64,000 bases of DNA, taken from positions 1,302,001 to 1,366,000 of the forward strand of contig CAWARU010000001.1 in assembly GCA_963784575.1 (NCBI GenBank). The letters run 5' to 3'. How positions within the stretch are numbered: the stretch's first letter is position 1; every line of letters starts with the position of its first letter. This DNA comes from CAWARU01 sp963784575 (GTDB taxonomy: Bacteria; Pseudomonadota; Gammaproteobacteria; UBA6186; Azoamicaceae). The notes beneath the pieces were generated by a model. It was not told where the DNA came from, ran no database searches, and was given only the letters and a program-made list of their open reading frames with translations. Below, piece after piece: positions 1 to 8,858 of this stretch. A program made the translations under genes and the position numbers.

Positions 1-2970
1 TGGAGTCAATGAGGAATAGTGGGGATCTGATATTTTTTTGATAGTCATTTTTACATTGATCCAATCATTCGCTGCAAAGGTATTCTCCTGTAAGAATTCC
101 TGTGCCTCCTTAGACAAATCCTTTATCCGAGTTATGCGCTTTCCATTCAATGCAGCAACTTCATTATCCAATTGCTTTTTACAAAACTGGATATCTTCCT
201 CTAGATCATAACCCGATTGTTGTGCAATCTGTAAATACTTAAGCGCCAGATCAAAATCTTTTTCGACAGCAACTTCAGCTGTCATATAGAATGTACCGAG
301 AAACACCTGTGCGGGAGTAAAACTACTCAATACCAAATATTTCAGTATATCTATACCTTCCCAAGCCATGCCAGGTTCTTGGCAATAAAGTATAGCTTTT
401 TGTAAAAATATCTCAAGAGCCAGTTTTTTTTCTTGTTCGACTATTGATAAATCAGTTTGAATCTTCGCAATTGCTTGCTGACTGGTATGATTTAAAAACT
501 TGCCAAAATTTCTTTTTTCATAATCTTCCAACAATTCCAACGCTTTCGCCCGATTAGGCTCAACCAGGACATTTCCAGTTTCATAGATTTGCGCAAGTCT
601 TAAAATGGCATTTGCTTCACCATGCAAGGCCGCCTTTTCATAATGATCCATGGCAAGTTTCAAATCTTTATCAAAACCTAAACCCTGTTCATAAAAAGTT
701 CCGAGCTTGTAGACTGCCCGCCATTCTTGATGCTGAGCTGCTTTCTTGTAATAAGAAAATGCTTTGATGGTAAGGATCTGTTGACTCCAATAATCAGCGA
801 GCTTCAAGTAGGCAGCAGGGATCCCGCCTTCCATTGCCAATCTGAGGCCGTCTAGAATTTCCCCTCTTAATTCCTCATTTATAGCAACATCGCCTCTCGA
901 TTCTAGAATTTTAACGTCGTACATTAAGGCTTTTTTCCGGTCTTCCCAGCAGAGACTACGAAAATGCTCCTGAGTAGATTTATTGGACTCCGGCAACAAT
1001 TGAGCCTTGCAAATAGTGAGACCGAGCTCTGTCCCCGGATATTCTTTTTTTGAAGCAAATGTAAAATATTCCAGCGCCTTTGTAATATTCGCTTTCAGGT
1101 GGTAATCTAGCGCGTAATATACACCATTAGCATCCTTGAAAGGATGATTTTCATCATTTGTTTTTCGAATCCCATGAAAAAATAGCCATCCCAGATAGGT
1201 ATAGGCTGCGGGATTACCAACTGACAACGCATGGATCAAAAATTTGAACCCGAGTTTCGCATTCTCTTTAAAATGTACCCCATGCAAATAACAGATACCC
1301 AATATGACAGCAGACCAGCCAAATTTCTCACATTCAAGTTTAGATCTCATGCTGCCTTTCTTGATAGCTATGCCTAGAAGCCGAGTGCTCTTGTCAAAAT
1401 TTTGGAGTTCTTCTGTTATGATTTCTAAGCGCTTCTTAGCACTGAGTACAGTAAAACCTGATGGATCTGAATTTGCAAACATTGCAAAGGATTCACGCCC
1501 AAGCTCGAGTTCAATTATATGATCAATGATTTGAGTGAGGTTATGGGCTATTAAATCGGCCTTTTTCAGCTTATCCGTTACTATATCTGAATGCATCTTT
1601 CTAGGTATTTCGGACAGGGCTTCCTCTTGGAAGGCTTTCTGATTAATATATACTGAAATCTCTAGTAATGTATCCCGTAGCTCCACCTGAATACGCGGTT
1701 TTTTTCTACCGAGGAATTCATCTAGGCAAGCAAAAGCGTCTGCTTCTGCCAGAAAATATGCTGGACTCTTTGTCATCTGCTGTGCAAACAGTTCAAGTGC
1801 TTTTTTATGATCTTTTGCTATAAACTCCCCTTTCCAATAGCACACAGCAAGTTTGTGAGTTGCTGGGAGATAACCTTTTTCAGACAATCCCTGTAAAGCT
1901 TCAATTCCCCTTTTTCTTTCAGAATCGTCTCCTTTGCAGTACAGGAGAGCGAGCTCATAAAGAGACATGATGGGGTCTATTTGACTCGCAAGTTTTAGGT
2001 AATGGATAGCTTTTTCGCGATCTATTTCTATCCCGAAACCGTAAGAATACAAGGTACCCAGTTCAAATTGTGCCAGATAATAACCACCATCTGCTGCTCG
2101 GCTTAATTCAGAAATACCGTCTCTTATTTCGATATTTTCTACTTTACTACTTACCCATTTTCTAGCTTCTGAATGGCTGCCACCAGATTTACTATTTTTT
2201 AATTTTCGACCTTCTGCTTTGCTATTTCCGCTATCATTCCCTCTAAATTCATTCAATTTCAATCTGGCAATATGATAAATACCAACTGGATCATTCAATT
2301 CCGCAGCCGCCCGATATAGTATGATAGCAAATCTGTGATTACTCTTTCTTTGATCAAATTCATTTAGATCGACAACGTTCGGATCGAGATAATTTCCGGG
2401 ACCTACAATCTGAGAGAGACTAGAATATGAAGCAAGACAACAATCGCCAAGACTTGAAAGAGCAGCATGAAACCCAAGTTTCACTGCATAACGGAGCCAA
2501 TAGACAGAATAATCATATTTGGCAAAAGATAATCCAATCAAATAGCAAGTTTCGGGATCAATATCCTTTTCGTAAACAATGTTCTTCTGAAGCAACTCTT
2601 TAAGCGCTTCCTTTCTTTTTATATAATCATTGCTTAGAAATACTTCAATGTATTTCAGGAGATCTTTATTTTGGAGCTTTGATTTTAAATCCAGCAGCCG
2701 ATAACGAAATGAAGGACCAAAAGAAAATTTGCTAAAAGTTGTACCTGAAGAAATGGTAGTAACAGTACCAGTTGCATCACAAACTGCTTTGAAACACTCA
2801 TTCTCAAGTTTTCGGCTTCTTTTGAAACTCTCGATAAGATGTTTGATGCGAATTTCATCTTCATTCTCTGATTTATCACTTAAGATGGAATCGCCAGAGG
2901 TGGACTCGCCGTCCAGCTTCGAAGCTATTTCTTGACAGCTTTTTAAATTGAGCTCTTCAAAAGGGAGCAT
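1..2970 (-). CDS. Sel1/TPR-like repeat protein, 3' end beyond the window
   Basis: An uninterrupted reading frame runs from an ATG at 2970 to the left edge (990 codons, no stop), so the C-terminus is missing. AAGGA lies 7 nt before the ATG. The product is a large alpha-solenoid: many segments of about 36 residues resemble Sel1 repeats, for example GGYYLAQFELGTLYSYGFG and the neighbouring KGYLPATHKLAVCYWKGE. The first ~130 residues are charged and lack repeats. There is no signal peptide or membrane segment. Sel1 proteins of Legionellales often act at the host interface (EnhC, LpnE), but the function here is unknown; an effector role is inferred only from the repeat class and from the effector-like neighbours. 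Confidence 0.8.
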   Translation of the reverse strand, partial: MLPFEELNLKSCQEIASKLDGESTSGDSILSDKSENEDEIRIKHLIESFKRSRKLENECFKAVCDATGTVTTISSGTTFSKFSFGPSFRYRLLDLKSKLQNKDLLKYIEVFLSNDYIKRKEALKELLQKNIVYEKDIDPETCYLIGLSFAKYDYSVYWLRYAVKLGFHAALSSLGDCCLASYSSLSQIVGPGNYLDPNVVDLNEFDQRKSNHRFAIILYRAAAELNDPVGIYHIARLKLNEFRGNDSGNSKAEGRKLKNSKSGGSHSEARKWVSSKVENIEIRDGISELSRAADGGYYLAQFELGTLYSYGFGIEIDREKAIHYLKLASQIDPIMSLYELALLYCKGDDSERKRGIEALQGLSEKGYLPATHKLAVCYWKGEFIAKDHKKALELFAQQMTKSPAYFLAEADAFACLDEFLGRKKPRIQVELRDTLLEISVYINQKAFQEEALSEIPRKMHSDIVTDKLKKADLIAHNLTQIIDHIIELELGRESFAMFANSDPSGFTVLSAKKRLEIITEELQNFDKSTRLLGIAIKKGSMRSKLECEKFGWSAVILGICYLHGVHFKENAKLGFKFLIHALSVGNPAAYTYLGWLFFHGIRKTNDENHPFKDANGVYYALDYHLKANITKALEYFTFASKKEYPGTELGLTICKAQLLPESNKSTQEHFRSLCWEDRKKALMYDVKILESRGDVAINEELRGEILDGLRLAMEGGIPAAYLKLADYWSQQILTIKAFSYYKKAAQHQEWRAVYKLGTFYEQGLGFDKDLKLAMDHYEKAALHGEANAILRLAQIYETGNVLVEPNRAKALELLEDYEKRNFGKFLNHTSQQAIAKIQTDLSIVEQEKKLALEIFLQKAILYCQEPGMAWEGIDILKYLVLSSFTPAQVFLGTFYMTAEVAVEKDFDLALKYLQIAQQSGYDLEEDIQFCKKQLDNEVAALNGKRITRIKDLSKEAQEFLQENTFAANDWINVKMTIKKISDPHYSSLTP

Positions 2971-3139
2971 GATTAATTCCTTGATAATTCTAGTAATTAA
3001 GATTAAGAGTTTGTTATCGGGTATTCTAACAGATTGGTAAAGAAATACAATAAATGTGCTATATATCTAACATTCGTAACGCTACTGCCCAAAAGTACAG
3101 TAATAGAATTAGAGATAATTGTTCAACTACTTGCTTTCC

Positions 3140-3228
3140 TTGCCACGTGCTTCGCACTCGCAATGACGCAAGGTACTTGCCGATATCGCATTGATCTTGC
3201 GTCATTGCGAGTGCGAAGCACGTGGCAA
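3140..3228. repeat. Palindromic repeat, 33-bp perfect inverted arms
   Basis: Arms 3140-3172 and 3196-3228 are exact reverse complements around a 23-nt centre. Their inner part (CAATGACGCAAG) is shared with the palindrome at 23170-23259, so this is a dispersed family. It lies just past the stop codon of the minus-strand gene ending at 3256 and could fold as a terminator in its transcript. No coding capacity. Confidence 0.85.
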
Positions 3229-3255
3229 TCCTGAAAAGAACCTGACTAGTTCCAC

Positions 3256-5262
3256 TTAGGCAATTTTTCTCTTTTCTTTCTTGCCTGCTTTACCCTTCAC
3301 AGGGACTTCTTTTTGACTTTGTTCGAATTTTGCTTGCTGTTTATCTTGTTTATAACTCAGAACATCCAGATATTCCTTGGTAATCCCATGCTCCCAGAAA
3401 ATTTTTCTTAACTTGCCCAAGGCTTCCCAAGGCACATCCGGTTTTCCACTTCTTTGCTTTTCTGCCTGTACCCTATGATAGCTGAATGAGGACTCATCAA
3501 GTCTAAAAGAAATACCGGATTCGGTAGGTTTGGATTTGAAGCCTAATTTTAGCAACACTTTTTCGAGGCTGTCCTGATCTGCTACCTCGCACTGCTCTAA
3601 AATTCTTCTGATAAGAGATAATTCGTCTTGATCCAGTTCAGATAAACCTCGTCTAAGCTTATTCATAGAGATAGTATTTATCTTCGGCTCCTGTTGCAAC
3701 TCATTAATAAATTTTTTCCTCGCTTCTTGTTTTCGAAGCCTTGATTCTTGAATCTGCTTTTTATAATCGTCTATTGCCTTTTGTTGCGTCTTTTTATATT
3801 CCTCAATGTCTTGATTTTTCTTAAACTCTTCGACTTCAGCTGGCATTGTGGTGTCAGTGTGGCGAATCGTTTTAACAAGGGTCTCTCTGCCGGCAATCGC
3901 CACCACTGCAGCTCTTTCAACAGCTTTATCCTGAGTAGCAACTTTATCCCTATTAGCAACATTAGCAACAACTTTATCCTTGACCACAACAGCTTTATCA
4001 GAAATTAAAGCCATATTTGCCATAGCCACTTTGAGCTGAATATCCAGTTGTATTGACAATGATTTGTATCTTTCATAACATTGATGCAATTTATAAAAAG
4101 TCTGTCTGGTTTCATCGCGATCAGAAAATTTACGAGGATCCAGAAATAAACCGGAAGCTTTGAGATGTCCTTGTGAAGGCTTTTCTTTGAGCATTTTTCT
4201 AATTCTTTCTTGGCTTAATTCTTGGAGTTCAGTTGCGATCTTTTGTGTCTCTTGCTCGGTTTGATCCAGAATTTTTTGGATTTCAGGATTATCAAATAAT
4301 TTTCGCTTATTTGCTATTTTGAGCATCAATTTTAAATAAAATTCCGTTACTTCCTCTGAATAGACAGATATTTTAACATGTCTGCCATAAGGCATGTCTT
4401 TCAGCGTACACTCTTTCAATTCTACATACTTCCAATAGATTCTTAATTCGTCACTAACCAAAGGGTCGATAAATGAGAGTAGTTTATCTACCACTCCGAT
4501 AAGAATGGTTTGATGTAAATAGATATCTTCTTCATTGAAAATCACTAAAAAATCAACGCCAAATTTCTCAACCAAACTTTCCCGCACCCAGGATTTTTCG
4601 AGCTCTGCAGCTTGCTTGCACTCATGTAACGAATCGTAGATGCTTTCGATGTTTTTTTCTTTTGAGTTAAGTTTATCTCCAATAATCTCTAAGCAAAGGT
4701 TCATAATTTTAATTGATGCATTGTGCGCATGAAGCATTCTCTTGATAAATATTGGAAGCCATGCATCAAATTTCGGGCCGCGATCCAATTTGGCGTAGAG
4801 TTTTGGATAGAATAATTTTAAAAGGTATTCTGAATTTCTCATATTATTTTCAATTAACTCTTTTCTGACCATATATAAATTATTCATCTTTAAGATTTCT
4901 TGCGTAAATTTATTCCGCGATGTATCGGTTTCTGACTCGATTGTAGACTGCAAAGTATCTTTTTTGAAGGTTGGCAGATACATCCGCGTCATATTTCGAA
5001 GCGCTTCAATCTTAGAATAAAATTTCACGGTCATTGCTTCTGCTTTCTTTAACTCTTGGAAAGCTCTGAAATACATAGCCATGAATTCGTCTTCGTCTTG
5101 TGCTTGCTGTTTGATTTGCTGTACTGTTTCATGCTCGGCTTGATATGCAACTTGCTGCTTTGCCTGCATTACCCCGTTTTTATTTTTAGACTCTACTTGC
5201 AATTTTTCTATTCCACTTTCTTTTTCGACTTTTTTTGCAATAACGGAACTGTCAGTACTCAT
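3256..5262 (-). CDS. Large coiled-coil protein with degenerate HicA-like C-terminal domain
   Basis: The product has 668 residues, is highly charged and helical, with no signal peptide. Residues ~330-520 look like coiled coil, with Ala/Val/Lys-rich stretches and a Lys/Gln/Glu-rich heptad region near 470-520. Residues ~564-627 resemble a HicA mRNA-interferase fold: LLKLGF, a short beta segment, then LGKLRKIFWEHGIT matching the HicA end (tLrkILkqaGi). The G-S-H stretch carrying the HicA catalytic His is absent (ESGISFR instead), so RNase activity is doubtful. The end is a Lys-rich tail. No antitoxin-like gene lies beside it. I do not recognise the full-length protein; it may be an effector or structural protein. 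The HicA resemblance is by eye only. Confidence 0.65.
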   Translation of the reverse strand: MSTDSSVIAKKVEKESGIEKLQVESKNKNGVMQAKQQVAYQAEHETVQQIKQQAQDEDEFMAMYFRAFQELKKAEAMTVKFYSKIEALRNMTRMYLPTFKKDTLQSTIESETDTSRNKFTQEILKMNNLYMVRKELIENNMRNSEYLLKLFYPKLYAKLDRGPKFDAWLPIFIKRMLHAHNASIKIMNLCLEIIGDKLNSKEKNIESIYDSLHECKQAAELEKSWVRESLVEKFGVDFLVIFNEEDIYLHQTILIGVVDKLLSFIDPLVSDELRIYWKYVELKECTLKDMPYGRHVKISVYSEEVTEFYLKLMLKIANKRKLFDNPEIQKILDQTEQETQKIATELQELSQERIRKMLKEKPSQGHLKASGLFLDPRKFSDRDETRQTFYKLHQCYERYKSLSIQLDIQLKVAMANMALISDKAVVVKDKVVANVANRDKVATQDKAVERAAVVAIAGRETLVKTIRHTDTTMPAEVEEFKKNQDIEEYKKTQQKAIDDYKKQIQESRLRKQEARKKFINELQQEPKINTISMNKLRRGLSELDQDELSLIRRILEQCEVADQDSLEKVLLKLGFKSKPTESGISFRLDESSFSYHRVQAEKQRSGKPDVPWEALGKLRKIFWEHGITKEYLDVLSYKQDKQQAKFEQSQKEVPVKGKAGKKEKRKIA

Positions 5263-5364
5263 TTCATTACCTCTTTAAGTATTTGTATTAGGTCCTAATT
5301 TGATTTAATTTATAAAATTAATATTTCACGCATTTAAGGCTATATGCAAAATTTCTGGATTGCT

Positions 5365-5587
5365 TAGGGCCTGTTGACAATTCTACTATGTTGGCCATAA
5401 ATCATTGATTTCTTGTGCTCCGTTGCTCATTTATTTCAATATAAACTGCGCTACGGTGCTCAGAACTCAATGATTTCTGGCTCAACCTAGCGACAAAACG
5501 GCAGGATAGCCGTTTTGGAAACGCTGAATAGCGGAGCCCTCCGGGCGAGCGCCATGAATGGCGCGAGTCAATTGTCAACAGGCCCTA
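5365..5587. mobile_element. MITE-like element, 18-bp perfect terminal inverted repeats with TA ends
   Basis: Positions 5365-5382 and 5570-5587 are exact reverse complements (tagggcctgttgacaatt). Both ends are TA, as expected if a TA target was duplicated, the habit of IS630/Tc1-mariner transposons. The 223-bp interior has no gene but holds internal hairpins, including 5494-5502 with 5509-5517 and 5549-5564. Single copies of the terminus recur at 8651-8663 and 50656-50673, and diverged interior sequence recurs near 9960-9990 and 17138-17225. The element fills most of the 420-bp gap between two minus-strand genes; nothing else is seen in that gap. Confidence 0.75.
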
Positions 5588-5683
5588 GCATGTCAATTAA
5601 TATCTTACGTAAAAGTCAAGATAATAACATATTTAAATCATTTCTGCAAAAGTTATGCAGGACCAATCCACATGTTGAATAAC

Positions 5684-6094
5684 TTACTTATTGCTTATAA
5701 AATCAACCAATTCTTCAATAGAACCTTTCAGCTTCAGTAAAATATCTTGATGTTTTTCTATCCCATGTGCTTTGCCTATTTCTACTGGATCCTGATAAGA
5801 AATATTAGTCGTGTGCTTTTCATCCTCCCACACTAAAATTTTTAAAGGCAAATCCAATCCGATACTTTGCTTTTCCTGCATAAGAAAAGTGCCTACTTTG
5901 GGATTTCCAAAAATGACGAGCATTTCGTCGCGAAGTTCTAAATGAGCATCACGCGCTTCCTTGGCATGATCAATGACGTCAAATACCTTAATTTGTTTTT
6001 CAGCCAACTGCGCTTTTAACATCTCTACAACTTTAGAAACTGATTGCTTACAAGTTTTGTTGATAACCATAGCATTTTCTCCGTTGCAGGCCAT
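5684..6094 (-). CDS. DUF302 family protein
   Basis: The product has 136 residues and matches the DUF302 domain over nearly its whole length. Diagnostic stretches are FDVIDHAKEARDAHLELRDE, the strand-turn MLVIFGNPKVGTFLMQEKQS, and LDLPLKILVWED followed by ISYQDPVEIGKAHGI. DUF302 proteins are small alpha/beta proteins found in the cytoplasm or periplasm; some have been linked to stress or sulfur and heme metabolism, but no biochemical role is settled. No signal peptide is evident, so a cytoplasmic location is likely. The gene lies downstream of the secreted protein gene at 6206 on the same strand, with a gap of about 110 bp. Family assignment is firm, function is not. Confidence 0.88.
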   Translation of the reverse strand: MACNGENAMVINKTCKQSVSKVVEMLKAQLAEKQIKVFDVIDHAKEARDAHLELRDEMLVIFGNPKVGTFLMQEKQSIGLDLPLKILVWEDEKHTTNISYQDPVEIGKAHGIEKHQDILLKLKGSIEELVDFISNK

Positions 6095-6190
6095 TCACCA
6101 CTCATTCTTTGGATTTACTCGCACTTCTGGTTCTACTCACTTTCTACTCACCTTTCTAATTTATCTTTAGAATTCACTTTACTCTTCAAG

Positions 6191-6223
6191 CTCCTTACAT
6201 GCTCCTTACATGCTCCTTACATG
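6191..6223. repeat. Three tandem 11-bp repeats at a gene 3' end
   Basis: The unit CTCCTTACATG occurs three times without change. The stop codon (6206-6208) of the minus-strand gene lies inside the array. Because 11 is not a multiple of 3, gain or loss of a unit upstream of the stop would change the last residues. Confidence 0.8.
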
Positions 6224-6928
6224 CTCCAAGTTCTGCAAACTCTTGTCGTCCTTCACTACTTCTAAATTATTTTTGATGAAATCTTTCAACTTTTGCACTG
6301 TCTGCTGTATTTGTTCTGAAGACGCTGATGAAGCTAATGAGCTTGATGACGCTGATGCTGCAAGCGGCAGTGCATATTGCACATTTGCAATATCCAAAGG
6401 CCCAGAAACGCTATACAAAATCACTATCTCATCACGTTTATCCGCACGGTATTGTATAATACTCGAGGCATCTTGATAACCCTCATATGAATGTTTGTCT
6501 CTTTCCAGAACTTTGGCATGTGCATCAACATTTTTCTTAAAGAGTTGTTCCATTTTTGATATATATTCTTTTGCAGTAATACCAGTCCCTAATATTTTGG
6601 TCAAAGAAATTATCTCGGACCATTGATAGGGATCTTTGTCGGTATTGGGGATAAACTCTAGCAATTCAGCTTCGGGATTTCCCTCTAAAGGTTTAAAATT
6701 TTTAGGAATTGTGACTTTCAATTTAATTTCATCATCTACAACAGGATATAAAAAGGTAAATTGCAGATCTTTATGTTCAAAAAGGAAATTCGAAGTGTCA
6801 TTTTTATAGTCATTATCCTCTTTTTCAACATTACCATGAGCATCTTTATTTTTCATTTCATTATTGGCGAATAATTGTAGGCTAAATAGTAGAAAGAAGC
6901 TCAATGATAGAATCTTGAGGGTTTTCAT
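6206..6928 (-). CDS. Secreted protein of unknown function
   Basis: The product has 240 residues. The N-terminus is a Sec signal peptide: Lys-containing start, hydrophobic core ILSLSFFLLFSLQLF and a likely cleavage after FANN or LFA. The mature part begins with a charged linker (~25-50), then a soluble alpha/beta region containing FLYPVVDDEIKLKVTIPKNF and an Ala/Ser-rich low-complexity stretch (ASASSSSLASSASS) near residues 192-205. I do not recognise a family. Export to the periplasm is inferred from the signal peptide. The stop codon falls inside an 11-bp tandem repeat. The next gene downstream encodes the DUF302 protein. Confidence 0.7.
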   Translation of the reverse strand: MKTLKILSLSFFLLFSLQLFANNEMKNKDAHGNVEKEDNDYKNDTSNFLFEHKDLQFTFLYPVVDDEIKLKVTIPKNFKPLEGNPEAELLEFIPNTDKDPYQWSEIISLTKILGTGITAKEYISKMEQLFKKNVDAHAKVLERDKHSYEGYQDASSIIQYRADKRDEIVILYSVSGPLDIANVQYALPLAASASSSSLASSASSEQIQQTVQKLKDFIKNNLEVVKDDKSLQNLEHVRSM

Positions 6929-7049
6929 AATATCTTCAGCTCTTAAATATTTGACAGAACACTACAGACCATTATAAAATCATAGCAGCTCAAGTATTAT
7001 ATATCAAACAGATACCAAACTAAATTGAATAGGGTCAGGAGGAACGTAT

Positions 7050-8609
7050 ATGAATGGTAAAGAAATCAAGAAGAAAATGGAACAAGCTGAAAAAGCCAAG
7101 GAACAAGGAAATCACGAAGGATATTATCGTGCCTACAAAACCCTGTATCATTTCTTGAAAAACAGCAACGGTACCTATGCAAAATTAGTTCGAAATATCT
7201 ACAAGCAATTGGAAAAAGAATATATCGAACGTCAAATGGAGCTAGCTCAGGATGCCAAAGCCATCCAGGATGAAAAGACATACGAAGAAATTATCCAAAA
7301 TTTATCGAATCATCTTGAAGGAAGTGATACGAAGTGTGCTCAAGAGTTCCGAGCCAGCGTTCCCTATAAAACTCTAAAGGAAAAGCAAATAAAAGAATCG
7401 CTGGCAGTACAGCAAAAGCTAGAAAAAGACAAACTCGAAGCAGAACTAGCACAAAAAGCAATCGAAGAACAAAAAAGAAAAGAGGAAGAAGTTCAAGAAA
7501 AGCTTAAAATCGCGACGGATAGAAAAAAGCTTTTTTCTGAAATTGCAGACACATTACGGAATGCAGAGAAACAGGGCTTCCAAGGTTTATTTCAGTTGCC
7601 TCCAACCTTACTCTCCATGGATAAGGAGGAATTGAATCAATTAATGAAGGAACATAATCTTATCCTTCAAACAGACATCCCCTTCCCTGCTGCAATCTCT
7701 AGCATGGATCCCGGAATGCTTGCTTTATATTTACTCCAACTCGGGCGTGAAAAAATCAACTCTTTAGACAAGAATGGGCTTGGTTTAATACATCATCTCT
7801 GCTCCTTAATTCAACCTTTTGATGCTTTCATGGGCAGATTTCTATTTTTGAAATCCCAAGGTGTCGATATCCATTTAAAAGATAACTTAGGCAATACTGT
7901 TTTACACAAAATTCTCTTCTACTCTAAAGAACTTGCGCAACCCGAAAAGTTTGTGGAATTTTTAATAAGCCAAGGCCTTGATGTCAACGCTGCCACTCAA
8001 CAAGGAGCTACTCCACTCACAATTGCCTACACTTCTGGAATCCCCAATTTAATTAAAGTGCTTGAAAAAGCAGGTGCTCATGTAATAGGAAGACAAGAGG
8101 AAGTTTTAAATAAAATGGCTGATGAGCAGCAAATAGCTTGCCTAAATCACTTTATTGAAAAACATGGGGACTTTTCTCTACAATGCAATGTGAATATTAA
8201 TTTCATTGCTAAATTGAATGTTATTGTCGTCAAAAGCTATCTAGAGGGCGATGATGTTGAGGCTTTATTCAAGTGGATCATGTATAAAAATACAGAATAC
8301 ACTTTTAAGCAGGAAGGCAAGCCTTGCGATCAAAAACACATTTCAGAACAAGCAAACCAAATTATAGCCGTTGCGAAACCCAAAAGAGAACTTATTCTGA
8401 AAATGAAAACCCTCTCAAGGCCTGATTCCATAAACCGTGACCCAGTGGGTTTTCGTGAAACAACGCGGTTAGTCCTGACGGAATTTGAGAGAAACAAATT
8501 GGATCTCAAGAAAAGTGATGAAGAAATGAGAGCCAAAGGATTAGAACCCTTTAAAGGTGATATATACGCAATATCAAAATCCGACTTAAAATCAAGGGTG
8601 TTCAGTTGA
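7050..8609 (+). CDS. Ankyrin-repeat protein with N-terminal coiled coil (effector-like)
   Basis: The start is preceded by GGAGG at an ideal distance. The product has 519 residues. Residues 1-170 are a Lys/Glu/Gln-rich helical and coiled-coil region. Residues ~245-345 hold three ankyrin-type units: NGLGLIHHLCSLIQ, LGNTVLHKILFYSK preceded by GVDIHLKD, and QQGATPLTIAYTSG preceded by GLDVNAAT. The C-terminal ~170 residues are helical, with a partly RasGEF/FH2-effector-like look but no identifiable domain, and end in KSDLKSRVFS, a tail resembling those of four other large proteins in this window. There is no signal peptide. Ankyrin proteins of Legionellales are often type IV secretion substrates; secretion here is inference. 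Confidence 0.82.
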   Translation: MNGKEIKKKMEQAEKAKEQGNHEGYYRAYKTLYHFLKNSNGTYAKLVRNIYKQLEKEYIERQMELAQDAKAIQDEKTYEEIIQNLSNHLEGSDTKCAQEFRASVPYKTLKEKQIKESLAVQQKLEKDKLEAELAQKAIEEQKRKEEEVQEKLKIATDRKKLFSEIADTLRNAEKQGFQGLFQLPPTLLSMDKEELNQLMKEHNLILQTDIPFPAAISSMDPGMLALYLLQLGREKINSLDKNGLGLIHHLCSLIQPFDAFMGRFLFLKSQGVDIHLKDNLGNTVLHKILFYSKELAQPEKFVEFLISQGLDVNAATQQGATPLTIAYTSGIPNLIKVLEKAGAHVIGRQEEVLNKMADEQQIACLNHFIEKHGDFSLQCNVNINFIAKLNVIVVKSYLEGDDVEALFKWIMYKNTEYTFKQEGKPCDQKHISEQANQIIAVAKPKRELILKMKTLSRPDSINRDPVGFRETTRLVLTEFERNKLDLKKSDEEMRAKGLEPFKGDIYAISKSDLKSRVFS

Positions 8610-8650
8610 CAGATTTTTTATACATTTTTTAGCCAAATATAAAAGAATTT

Positions 8651-8663
8651 TCAACAGGCCCTA
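8651..8663. repeat. Solo terminus of the 5365-5587 MITE family
   Basis: TCAACAGGCCCTA equals the outer 13 bases of the element terminus at 5575-5587. No partner terminus is nearby, so it is probably a decayed copy. It lies 41 nt past the ankyrin gene stop. Confidence 0.55.
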
Positions 8664-8728
8664 GGAGGAAGCTAACTGTTCAGGCACAGGAGATTAGATT
8701 TGGAAAAACGTCCAGATTTGAGGCAAGG

Positions 8729-8803
8729 TCGCTTTAAAAATTCAACAAAAAAGCGGAGTTTACACATAGTAAATGAGCAATTTTTGTTGAATTTTTAAAG
8801 CGA
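8729..8803. repeat. Palindromic element, 23-bp perfect inverted arms
   Basis: Positions 8729-8751 and 8781-8803 are exact reverse complements (tcgctttaaaaattcaac and 5 further bases). The outer flanks (AGGCAA on the left, TTGCC on the right) extend the pairing imperfectly. The centre (AGCGGAGTTTACACATAGTA, then AATGAGC) reads like the centre of the 5365-5587 element in opposite orientation (gctcattta...taaactgcgc). It lies 56 nt before the oxidoreductase start and may be part of its 5' leader or terminate transcription from upstream. Confidence 0.8.
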
Positions 8804-8858
8804 GATTGCCCAAAGATGGGCGTTCCAGGGTGGTGCGGGAACGGTTGAGGAGGAAGAT

